From contig JAEYWU010000115.1 of assembly GCA_023428785.1 (NCBI GenBank), positions 1 to 51,199 of the forward strand: a DNA stretch of 51,199 nt, read 5' to 3'. The translations under genes were made by a program, and so were the position numbers. Positions 26,335-32,894 of the stretch are shown here, piece by piece (the stretch's first letter is position 1; each line of letters begins with the position of its first letter). The stretch is from Pseudomonadota bacterium (GTDB lineage: Bacteria > Pseudomonadota > Alphaproteobacteria > Caulobacterales > Caulobacteraceae). The notes under the pieces are model-generated. The model did no database searches and was not told where the DNA came from. It worked only from the letters and a program-made list of their open reading frames with translations.

Positions 26335-27430
26335 GCGCCCCGATCAATCGTCGGCCGCGCGCGGCGCCAGGCCCGCCAAGCCCTTCCTCCGCGATCGCCC
26401 GGCGCAGGCCCTGCGCCTCGCCCAGCACCGCTTCCAGAGCCAGTCGGTGGGCGACGTCGAGCGCCTGATCCGCCGGGCCCTCGACGTCCGGCAGAACGCC
26501 GACGCCTTCCCAGTTCGTCCCGGTCACGGTGTTGGTGACGATCTGCATCGGGATGAAGGCCGCAAAGCCCTCGGCCAGCGGGCGATAGCCGCCCGGCGTC
26601 GCTCCGCCCCAGGTGGTTTCGCCCACCAGGGTGGCGCGGCCCATGGCCTGGAGGTCATAGGCGAACTCTTCCGCGCCCGAGCCGGTCTCGCTGTCGATCA
26701 GCACATAGACGGGCCGACCCACATAGGCGGGGGTACGCGGCTCGGCGTACCAGGTCTGGCCCTCCGGCGCCCCGGTCGGATCGGCGACATGGACCGTGGG
26801 CGTGGCCCGGTCGACCAGATGGCCGATGATGGCCGCGACGCCCGCCGGCTCGCCGCCCGGCGCGCCGCGCACATCAATGATCAGGGCGCTGGTGTCGGCC
26901 AGCATCCCCATGGCGGCGGCCATCTTCTCGGCCGTCGGCGGGGCGTCGAGGAAGCGGGTGATCCGCACATAGCCGACATTGCCGTCCAGCCAGCGCACCT
27001 CGGGGATTTCCGACCCGCGCAGGCGGACCTCCTCATGGAAGGCGGTGATGTCCTCGGCCGACGGCGGCGCCTCGCTGAAGCCGGCCATGATCTCGGGGCC
27101 CAGATAGCGGACGCGGAAATGCCGGTCGTTCACCACGGGCGTGATCCGGCTGTCGATCAGGGCCAGAAGCTCGGCGGCGGTGGTGGCCCCCCGGAACTCG
27201 CCGCGCGCCTCCATGGCCTCGATCGCCTCGGCCGCCGCCGCTCCACGATCCCGGAACGCGAACCGCTCCCGCAGCACCTGCGCCAGCGACAGGACCACGG
27301 CGCGGTTCTGGTCGGCCGACAGGCTGACCGACGCCGCATCCGGCGGCGGCCCCGGCTGGGCGAGCGCCGCCACAGGGTGGCAGGTCAGAAGGATCAGGGC
27401 CCCGCAGGCGGCCAACAGCTGTCGGATCAT
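26315..27430 (-). CDS. S41-family (C-terminal processing) peptidase, secreted
   Basis: A 371-aa protein with a signal peptide ending near ALAQ (residue 25). The S41 core is visible as VGYVRITRF near 155, ALIIDVRGAPGG near 190, YVLIDSETGSGAEEFAY near 245 with the nucleophilic Ser of GSGAEE, and LVGETTWGG near 275. The canonical Lys about 25 residues after the Ser is not evident, so the dyad may differ, as in tricorn-like S41 enzymes. No PDZ domain is obvious. It is a probable periplasmic or secreted peptidase of unknown substrate. Confidence 0.83.
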   Translation of the reverse strand: MIRQLLAACGALILLTCHPVAALAQPGPPPDAASVSLSADQNRAVVLSLAQVLRERFAFRDRGAAAAEAIEAMEARGEFRGATTAAELLALIDSRITPVVNDRHFRVRYLGPEIMAGFSEAPPSAEDITAFHEEVRLRGSEIPEVRWLDGNVGYVRITRFLDAPPTAEKMAAAMGMLADTSALIIDVRGAPGGEPAGVAAIIGHLVDRATPTVHVADPTGAPEGQTWYAEPRTPAYVGRPVYVLIDSETGSGAEEFAYDLQAMGRATLVGETTWGGATPGGYRPLAEGFAAFIPMQIVTNTVTGTNWEGVGVLPDVEGPADQALDVAHRLALEAVLGEAQGLRRAIAEEGLGGPGAARGRRLIGALRAPDR

Positions 27431-27528
27431 GGAAGGTCTCTCGTCGATGTTCGACTGGAGAGAGGCGGTGAGGGGGCCCGCCGGATGCAGCGGCCCGCGA
27501 TATTTCCGGCCCGCTGCGCGTGGTCAGC

Positions 27529-27978
27529 TCACCTGAGCTGGGCATCCTCGTACCGCGCGAAAGCTTCGACGATGACGACCGTGGCGGCATGCGACACGGC
27601 GCCGACCGTCCACCAGATCGTCGGCCACTTCATCACCCACCAGCCCACGCCCAGGCTGATGCCGGTGAAGACGATCATGCCCACGGCGTAGCCCGCCAGG
27701 TGGATCCACAGCGACAGCCTGATCGTTGACGTCACCCGCGCGTGGCGGGCCCGAACGATGCGGGCGGCCTCATGATCGGGATCGACCGACAGGGCCATGA
27801 CATCGACCTGAAAGGCGCTGGCCAGCGCCTTGAGCGTCTCGTCCGACGCCTGCTGGCCGGTCTCGATGCGTTGCAGGGTGCGCAGGCCGATCCCGGCCAG
27901 TTCGGCCAGATGTTCCTGCGACCAGTGGCGCTCCTCGCGCCAGCGGCGGATCTTGTCAGTGTCGGTGCGAAAGGTCAT
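27529..27978 (-). CDS. XRE-family regulator with C-terminal 2TM domain
   Basis: A 149-aa protein. Residues 7-62 form an XRE-type helix-turn-helix (WSQEHLAELAGIGLRTLQRIE), and residues 80-135 contain two membrane helices of the 2TM-domain type (IHLAGYAVGMIVFTGISLG and WWTVGAVSHAATVVIV). The fusion puts a DNA-binding domain at the membrane. AAGGAG lies 6 bp upstream of the chosen ATG; upstream in-frame codons belong to a repeat. No cognate target is evident. XRE-2TM proteins are known from Proteobacteria and Bacteroidetes without a firmly assigned role. Confidence 0.85.
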   Translation of the reverse strand: MTFRTDTDKIRRWREERHWSQEHLAELAGIGLRTLQRIETGQQASDETLKALASAFQVDVMALSVDPDHEAARIVRARHARVTSTIRLSLWIHLAGYAVGMIVFTGISLGVGWWVMKWPTIWWTVGAVSHAATVVIVEAFARYEDAQLR

Positions 27979-28123
27979 GGGGCTCTCCTTAGGGGTTAGC
28001 GGATCGAGCCCGGTTTCACCAATCCGCCGCCGCCCGGACCACGCCACGCGCCCGCCACTGGCCCGCCACGACCCCGCCAGAAGATCCGGGGCCTGAACGC
28101 AGGCGGCGCAACCGAGCCTGGGT

Positions 28124-28158
28124 CCCGGCTCTCCGCTCCGTTCCGGCCGGGATGACGG
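28124..28158. repeat. Dispersed 35-bp intergenic repeat, copy 2
   Basis: Matches copy 1 at 53-87 in 32 of 35 positions, same orientation. The differences fall in the middle, at positions 17, 20 and 22, while the complementary ends CCCGGC and GCCGGG are unchanged. That is the pattern expected if the hairpin stem is what matters. Confidence 0.7.
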
Positions 28159-28272
28159 GAAAGAGCGGGAACGCGGCACCGAAAACTCCGCTGCTCGTCC
28201 CCGTTCGCGGCAACTCCTGCATACTCCTCGGACACCCGGTCTTTGACATCACCAGCCAGCCGCCGCCAATGT

Positions 28273-28315
28273 GGACGAGGCGAACGAGGCGAACGAGGCG
28301 AACGAGGCGAACGAG
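28273..28315. repeat. 9-bp tandem repeat, about 4.8 copies
   Basis: Unit GAACGAGGC repeated head to tail: one variant unit (GGACGAGGC), three exact units and a partial fifth. It is intergenic, about 30 bp from the end of the merR-type gene. Such perfect short-unit repeats can change copy number by slippage. Confidence 0.9.
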
Positions 28316-28346
28316 TTGGACGGTGTTTTTCCCGTCCGGCTCGACC

Positions 28347-28730
28347 TCAGCCGAACGCCTCGATGATGGGGCAGGGGCCGTCGTCATGCCCCGCGCAGGC
28401 CCTGGCCAGCCTCTTCAATGAGGCCCGCGCGGATTCCATCTCGGCGATTTTCACGTCCAGGGCCGCGATCCGCGCCGTCGCCAGTTCGCGCGCCCGGGCA
28501 TGATCCCGGCCCGCGTCGAGCGCCAGCAGCTCGCCGATCTCCTCCAGGGTGAAGCCCGCCGCCTGGGCCGACCGGATGAAGCGCAGCCGCCGAAGGGTCT
28601 CGGGGCCGTACCGGCGGATCTCGCCCGCCCGCCGGGGTGTCTCCAGCAGGCCGCGCCGCTGATAGAAGCGGATGGTCTCGACCCCTACGCGGCCCTCGCG
28701 GGCCAGCTGTCCGATCGTCATGTCGGTCAT
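28347..28730 (-). CDS. MerR-family metal-responsive regulator
   Basis: A 127-aa MerR-family activator. The winged helix (residues 4-70) contains VETIRFYQRRGLL and IRRYG, closest to mercury MerR proteins, followed by the dimer helix and a metal-binding loop CAGHDDGPC with Cys112 and Cys120. These positions and the 8-residue spacing match copper sensor CueR rather than MerR (9). The residue that separates monovalent from divalent sensors (Ser77 in CueR, Cys in MerR/ZntR) is His77 here. The ATG start MTDMTIGQ fits the family. It diverges from the glutaredoxin fusion gene across a mer-like operator. The metal sensed cannot be named from sequence. Confidence 0.93.
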   Translation of the reverse strand: MTDMTIGQLAREGRVGVETIRFYQRRGLLETPRRAGEIRRYGPETLRRLRFIRSAQAAGFTLEEIGELLALDAGRDHARARELATARIAALDVKIAEMESARASLKRLARACAGHDDGPCPIIEAFG

Positions 28731-28733
28731 TGC

Positions 28734-28764
28734 TTGACTCCGTACCATGGTACGGACCCTACAT
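28734..28764 (+). promoter_or_regulatory. MerR-type operator/promoter
   Basis: A -35 box TTGACT (28734-28739) is followed by a perfect 16-bp palindrome CCGTACCATGGTACGG (28740-28755) and a -10-like CTACAT (28759-28764). The spacer is 19 bp, the overlong spacing typical of promoters that MerR proteins untwist to activate. The half-sites CCGTAC/GTACGG are the same as in the Tn21 mer operator, with a different 4-bp centre. It faces the glutaredoxin fusion gene, whose ribosome-binding site AGGAG lies about 25 bp downstream. Confidence 0.85.
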
Positions 28765-28801
28765 GGCCTGCATCGCGTTATCGCTCAAGCAGGAGCTACT
28801 G

Positions 28802-29548
28802 ATGTCCGAACCCGCCAAGACCGCCTCCGTCTACCGCATGGTCATGCCCGAGCATGTCTGTCCCTACGGTCGCAAGACCGTCTGGCTGCTCGAATCGAAG
28901 GGCTATGCGGTCGAGGATCACCACCTCAAGACCCGCGCCGAGACCGACGCCTTCAAGGAGGAACACGGGGTCAAGACCACGCCCCAGACCTTCATCAACG
29001 GCGAGCGCATCGGCGGCTATGACGACCTGCGCCTCTTCTTCGGCCAGCGCGTGCCCGAGCCCGGCGCGACCAGCTATACGCCCGTCCTCGTCGTCTTCGC
29101 CGTCGCCGCCCTCATCGCCGCCGTCACGGTCTGGTGGCAGGACGGCTGGGTGGTCGCCAACTTCGTCCCGACCTTCATCTCGGTCGCCATGATGCTGCTG
29201 GCGATGCTCAAGCTCCAGGACGTCGAAAAGTTCTCGACCATGTTTCTGAACTACGACCTCCTGGCCCAGCGCTGGCCGCCCTACGGCTACATCTATCCCT
29301 TCGCCGAGCTGACGGCCGGGACCCTGATGCTGGCGGGCGTCCTGACCTGGTTCTCGGCCCCGCTGGCCCTGTTCATCGGCGGCATCGGCGCCCTCTCAGT
29401 CTTCAAGGCCGTCTATGTCGACAAGCGCGAACTCAAGTGCGCCTGCGTCGGCGGTTCGTCCAATGTGCCTCTGGGCTTTGTCTCGCTGAGCGAAAACCTC
29501 GCCATGATCGGGATGGCGGCGTGGATGCTGCTGATGCCGATGCCTTGA
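28802..29548 (+). CDS. Glutaredoxin-MauE/DoxX-like membrane fusion protein
   Basis: A 248-aa two-part protein. Residues 10-82 are a glutaredoxin-like domain with CPYG (Cys20; the second active-site Cys is Gly), a cis-Pro loop TTPQTFINGERIGGYDDL and so a monothiol-type site. Residues 93-247 are a membrane domain with about five helices resembling MauE/DoxX-like redox proteins. KCACVGG puts Cys213 and Cys215 just after a helix. Thiol handling or metal-thiol transfer at the inner membrane is inferred. It is under a MerR-type promoter and diverges from the regulator. The ATG has AGGAG 7 bp upstream; a longer upstream frame crosses the operator and is not used. Confidence 0.85.
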   Translation: MSEPAKTASVYRMVMPEHVCPYGRKTVWLLESKGYAVEDHHLKTRAETDAFKEEHGVKTTPQTFINGERIGGYDDLRLFFGQRVPEPGATSYTPVLVVFAVAALIAAVTVWWQDGWVVANFVPTFISVAMMLLAMLKLQDVEKFSTMFLNYDLLAQRWPPYGYIYPFAELTAGTLMLAGVLTWFSAPLALFIGGIGALSVFKAVYVDKRELKCACVGGSSNVPLGFVSLSENLAMIGMAAWMLLMPMP

Positions 29549-29627
29549 CTTTGCGGGGGGATCAGGCCCTTTACGCGCCTCCCGAAATCCGGCCCAACCG
29601 GCCCTCGAATCCGAAGACCTGACCCCC

Positions 29628-31466
29628 ATGCACGCCTATCGCTCCCACACCTGCGGCGCCCTCCGTTCGACGGACGCCGGCGCCAATGTGCGCCTCTCGG
29701 GCTGGGTCCACCGCAAGCGCGACCTGGGTGGTCTGCTGTTCGTCGACCTGCGTGACCATTACGGCATCACCCAGCTGGTCCTGCACCCCTCGACGCCGGG
29801 CTTCGCCATCGTCGAGCGCCTGCGCGCCGAGAGCGTCATCAAGATCGACGGCGAGGCCGTCATGCGCGACCCGTCGACCGTGAACCCGCTCCTGCCGACC
29901 GGCGAGGTCGAGGTCCGCGTGCAGGGCCTGGAAGTCCTGTCGGAAGCCGCCGAGTTGCCGATGCCGGTCTTCGGTGAGCAGGAATACCCCGAGGAAATCC
30001 GCCTCCAGAACCGCTTCCTCGACTTGCGCCGCGAGCGTCTGCACAAGAATATTGTCCTGCGCTCCAAGGTGATCTCGTCGATCCGCCGCCGCATGGTCGA
30101 TCAGGGCTTCCTCGAGTATCAGACCCCGATCCTGACCGCCTCGTCGCCCGAAGGCGCCCGCGACTTCCTCGTCCCCTCGCGCCTGCACCCGGGCAAGTTC
30201 TACGCGCTTCCGCAGGCGCCACAGCAGTTCAAGCAACTGCTCATGGTCTCTGGCTTCGATCGCTACTTCCAGATCGCCCCCTGCTTCCGCGACGAGGATC
30301 TTCGCGCCGACCGCTCGCTGGAGTTCTACCAGCTCGACGTCGAAATGAGCTTCGTCACCCAAGAAGACGTCTTCGCCGCCATCGAGCCGGTCATGCACGG
30401 CGTCTTCGAGGAGTTCGCCGACGGCAAGCCGGTCTCGCCCATCGACGGCAAGCACACGTTCACCAACGACTTCGGCGAGAGCTTTGAGCACGCGGGCTTC
30501 GAGCGCCTGACATTCGCCCAGTCGATGGCCTGGTACGGCACCGACAAGCCCGACACCCGCAACCCGATCAAGATGCAGGTCGTCTCCGACCACTTCCGCG
30601 ACGGCGGCTTCGGCCTCTTCGCCAAGATCCTCGGCGCCGATGAGAAGAACGCCGTCTGGGCTATCCCGGCCCCGACTGGCGGCAGCCGCGCCTTCTGCGA
30701 CCGCATGAACTCCTGGGCGCAGGGCGAAGGCCAGCCGGGCCTCGGCTACATCTTCTGGTCCGACGACCAGAACGCCTGGGGCGGCCCGATCGCCAAGAAC
30801 CTGGGTCAGGAGCCGACCGAGGCCCTGATGACTTCGCTGGGTCTTGGCAAGGGCGACGCCGCCTTCTTCGTCGCCGGCCTGCCGACCGCTTTCGCCAAGT
30901 TCGCCGGCCTGGCCCGCACCCGCGTCGGCACGGAGCTCAAGCTCATCGACGAGAACCAATTCAAGTTCTGCTGGATCGTCGACTTCCCGATGTTCGAGTG
31001 GTCCGAGGAAGAGAAGAAGGTCGACTTCTCGCACAACCCGTTCTCGATGCCGCAGGGCGGTCTGGAGGCCCTGGAGACCCAGGATCCGCTGACCATCCGC
31101 GCCTATCAGTACGACATCGTCTGCAACGGCTATGAGCTGTGCTCGGGCGCGATCCGGAACCACAAGGCCGAGATCATGCTCAAGGCCTTCGGCATCGCCG
31201 GCTATGACGCTTCGGTGGTCGAGGACCAGTTCGGCGGCATGCTGAACGCCTTCCGCTACGGCGCGCCCCCGCACGGCGGCCTGGCCCCCGGCATCGACCG
31301 CATCGTCATGCTGCTGGCCGGCGAGACGGCCATCCGCGAGGTCATCGCCTTCCCGCTGAACCAGCAAGGCGAGGACCTGCTGATGAACGCCCCGACCGAG
31401 GCGCAGGAGCGTCAGCTCAAGGACGTGCACATCCGCACGGCCCTGCCGATCAAGGTCACGAACTAG
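29628..31466 (+). CDS. aspS: Aspartyl-tRNA synthetase
   Basis: A 612-aa class IIb synthetase of bacterial type. An N-terminal OB-fold anticodon-binding domain (about 1-110) is followed by the catalytic core with motif 1 near 150, motif 2 FRDEDLRADRSLEF at about 222-235 and motif 3 LAPGIDRIVMLLAG near 550. A GAD insertion lies around 290-420. Charging aspartate to tRNA-Asp is essential. Whether it also mischarges tRNA-Asn, as many alphaproteobacterial AspRS enzymes do, depends on asnS and gatCAB elsewhere in the genome. It is followed by a convergent pentapeptide gene 16 bp away. Confidence 0.97.
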   Translation: MHAYRSHTCGALRSTDAGANVRLSGWVHRKRDLGGLLFVDLRDHYGITQLVLHPSTPGFAIVERLRAESVIKIDGEAVMRDPSTVNPLLPTGEVEVRVQGLEVLSEAAELPMPVFGEQEYPEEIRLQNRFLDLRRERLHKNIVLRSKVISSIRRRMVDQGFLEYQTPILTASSPEGARDFLVPSRLHPGKFYALPQAPQQFKQLLMVSGFDRYFQIAPCFRDEDLRADRSLEFYQLDVEMSFVTQEDVFAAIEPVMHGVFEEFADGKPVSPIDGKHTFTNDFGESFEHAGFERLTFAQSMAWYGTDKPDTRNPIKMQVVSDHFRDGGFGLFAKILGADEKNAVWAIPAPTGGSRAFCDRMNSWAQGEGQPGLGYIFWSDDQNAWGGPIAKNLGQEPTEALMTSLGLGKGDAAFFVAGLPTAFAKFAGLARTRVGTELKLIDENQFKFCWIVDFPMFEWSEEEKKVDFSHNPFSMPQGGLEALETQDPLTIRAYQYDIVCNGYELCSGAIRNHKAEIMLKAFGIAGYDASVVEDQFGGMLNAFRYGAPPHGGLAPGIDRIVMLLAGETAIREVIAFPLNQQGEDLLMNAPTEAQERQLKDVHIRTALPIKVTN

Positions 31467-31482
31467 GGGGAGGTGGCCGGGG

Positions 31483-32304
31483 CTAGTTGCCGCCGGCCAT
31501 CACCATCACCTGGCGCGGCGCGCTCGGCGGCGCCGGCGGGCGCGGCGGGGCCGAAGGACCCCGGCAGCTGCGCACCGAAAGGCCGCGTGGCAGCTGGGTA
31601 TCCTCGTTGCCGCAGGCCATGTTGATCTGGCTTTGCGTCAGGCCACGGGCCCCCGAGAAATCGGCGCCACGGATATCGGCGCGGGTCAGGTCCGCCCCGG
31701 CGAAGTTGGCGGAAGAGAAGTCAGCCTCGCTCATGCGCGCCGACATCAGGGAGGCATCCGCGAATGAGGCGCGAGTGAAGTCGCCCTCGGCCAGGTTCGC
31801 GCCTCGCAGCTCGGCGCCCGAGAAGTTGGCTCCGGTGGCGTCTGCTTCCGAGAAGTCCGCACCGAAGAGCTCGGCGCCAGAGAGGTTCGCGCCGGTCAGG
31901 TCCGCTTCCGAGAAATGCGCGCCGTGCGCCTCCACCCCGTCCAGCCGGGCCTGGGTAAAGTCGGCCGAGACGAAGCTGGTCCCGACCAGCGAGGCGCCCC
32001 GCAGGTCAGCTCGCGTGAAGTCGACGTTGGAAAAGTCCGATCCGGTGATCGTAGTCCCGCGCAGGTCCGAGCCGACCAGGGTGGCGCTGGAGAAGTTGGC
32101 CCCAATGAAGTTGGCGCCGGTCAGCCGGCGTCCCGAAAGCTCGCATCGAACGCAGGCGCCGCCGATAGAGATGACGCGCGACACGTCGCGGTCCTGAAAG
32201 CCGTATTGTCCGGCCGCCAGCGCCGAGCTCGCGGCGCCGAGCGTCACCGCCGCCGCGAAGGCCGCTGAAGCAGATCGGAGAAGGGAAGTCGGGGAGGACA
32301 TCAT
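31483..32304 (-). CDS. Pentapeptide-repeat secreted protein
   Basis: A 273-aa protein with a signal peptide (cleavage near ALAAGQ) and about 30 pentapeptide repeats of A(D/N)LXX or A(N/D)FXX type, which fold into a right-handed beta-helix. Before the repeats is a cysteine pair (GACVRCELSG), and after them a C-terminal motif ARGLTQSQINMACG plus LPRGL and a final cysteine. The tail is Pro-rich. Pentapeptide proteins can mimic DNA, but an exported one must have another role, likely structural or envelope-related. ATG ATG gives two adjacent starts; the first is used. It is a paralogue of the next gene. Confidence 0.8.
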   Translation of the reverse strand: MMSSPTSLLRSASAAFAAAVTLGAASSALAAGQYGFQDRDVSRVISIGGACVRCELSGRRLTGANFIGANFSSATLVGSDLRGTTITGSDFSNVDFTRADLRGASLVGTSFVSADFTQARLDGVEAHGAHFSEADLTGANLSGAELFGADFSEADATGANFSGAELRGANLAEGDFTRASFADASLMSARMSEADFSSANFAGADLTRADIRGADFSGARGLTQSQINMACGNEDTQLPRGLSVRSCRGPSAPPRPPAPPSAPRQVMVMAGGN

Positions 32305-32365
32305 GATCGCGGTTTGTCGTATCGACCGTGCCCTGACCACTTAATTCGCCGTAAGGTCCAAGGCC

Positions 32366-32848
32366 CTAGCAGGACGGAATTGAGAGCGAGCCGGGCAGTT
32401 CGGTCGTGCTGTCGCCGCAGGCCTGGTTCAACTGGCCCTGCGTCAGGCCCCGGGCCCGGCCCATCTGGGCGCCGGAGAAGTTGGCTCCTGTCAGGGTCGC
32501 GCCCGAGAAATTCGCGCCTTCCAAATAGGTCCCGACCCAGGTCGAGTTGGTCAGGTCTGCGCCCGCGAAATTGGCGCTGGAGAAAACCCCGCCATAGGCG
32601 TCGGCGTCGCGAAGGTCGGCGCCCGAGAAGTTCGCGCCGTTCAGGACGACAGCGGTCATCGACGACTGCCGAAGCCGCGCCCGCGAGAAGTTGCGGCCGC
32701 TGGCCTCTAGGCCGGTCAGATCCGCCTGGAAGAGATTGCAGCCCGGGCACGAGGCGCCGCGCTGGACCGAGGCGATCTGGCCCGGGTCCTGCGCGAGGGC
32801 CGGCGTGGCGATAAGGACGGCGAGGGCCGCGAGGATGGACGCGCGCAT
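32366..32848 (-). CDS. Pentapeptide-repeat secreted protein (paralogue)
   Basis: A 160-aa exported paralogue of the preceding-coordinate gene, with fewer repeats (about 16). It shares the pre-repeat cysteine pair (GASCPGCNLFQADLTG) and the C-terminal motif ARGLTQGQLNQACG, then LPGSLSIPSC. The signal peptide is MRASILAALAVLIATPALAQ. A GGAGA site lies about 8 bp before this ATG; the earlier in-frame ATG would add 11 charged residues before the signal. The shared ends suggest a duplication with repeat gain or loss in the middle. Both genes follow the large NrdJ-like gene on the same strand and may be transcribed with it. Confidence 0.82.
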   Translation of the reverse strand: MRASILAALAVLIATPALAQDPGQIASVQRGASCPGCNLFQADLTGLEASGRNFSRARLRQSSMTAVVLNGANFSGADLRDADAYGGVFSSANFAGADLTNSTWVGTYLEGANFSGATLTGANFSGAQMGRARGLTQGQLNQACGDSTTELPGSLSIPSC

Positions 32849-32894
32849 CAAGGGTCTCCGAAGACCGTTCCGGGGATGCAAGAACCGCGCCGGA

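Larger units (their letters stand above)
27979..28346. other. 368-bp intergenic stretch with repeats
   Basis: No gene is supported here. From the XRE start it holds a weak promoter region for that gene, then the second copy of the 35-bp hairpin repeat (28124-28158), then a 15-bp string CCGGTCTTTGACATC (28236-28250) that recurs inverted at 40084-40098, then a 9-bp tandem repeat (28273-28315), and finally the 3' end of the merR-type gene. The density of repeats suggests a tolerated insertion spot. Confidence 0.6.

Noticed and set aside
28273..28315. Tandem repeat considered as a CRISPR array.
   Set aside because: The 9-bp units are contiguous without spacers.
29571..31430. 619-codon frame opposite aspS.
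   Set aside because: Antisense shadow; aspS on the plus strand has full-length class II synthetase motifs.
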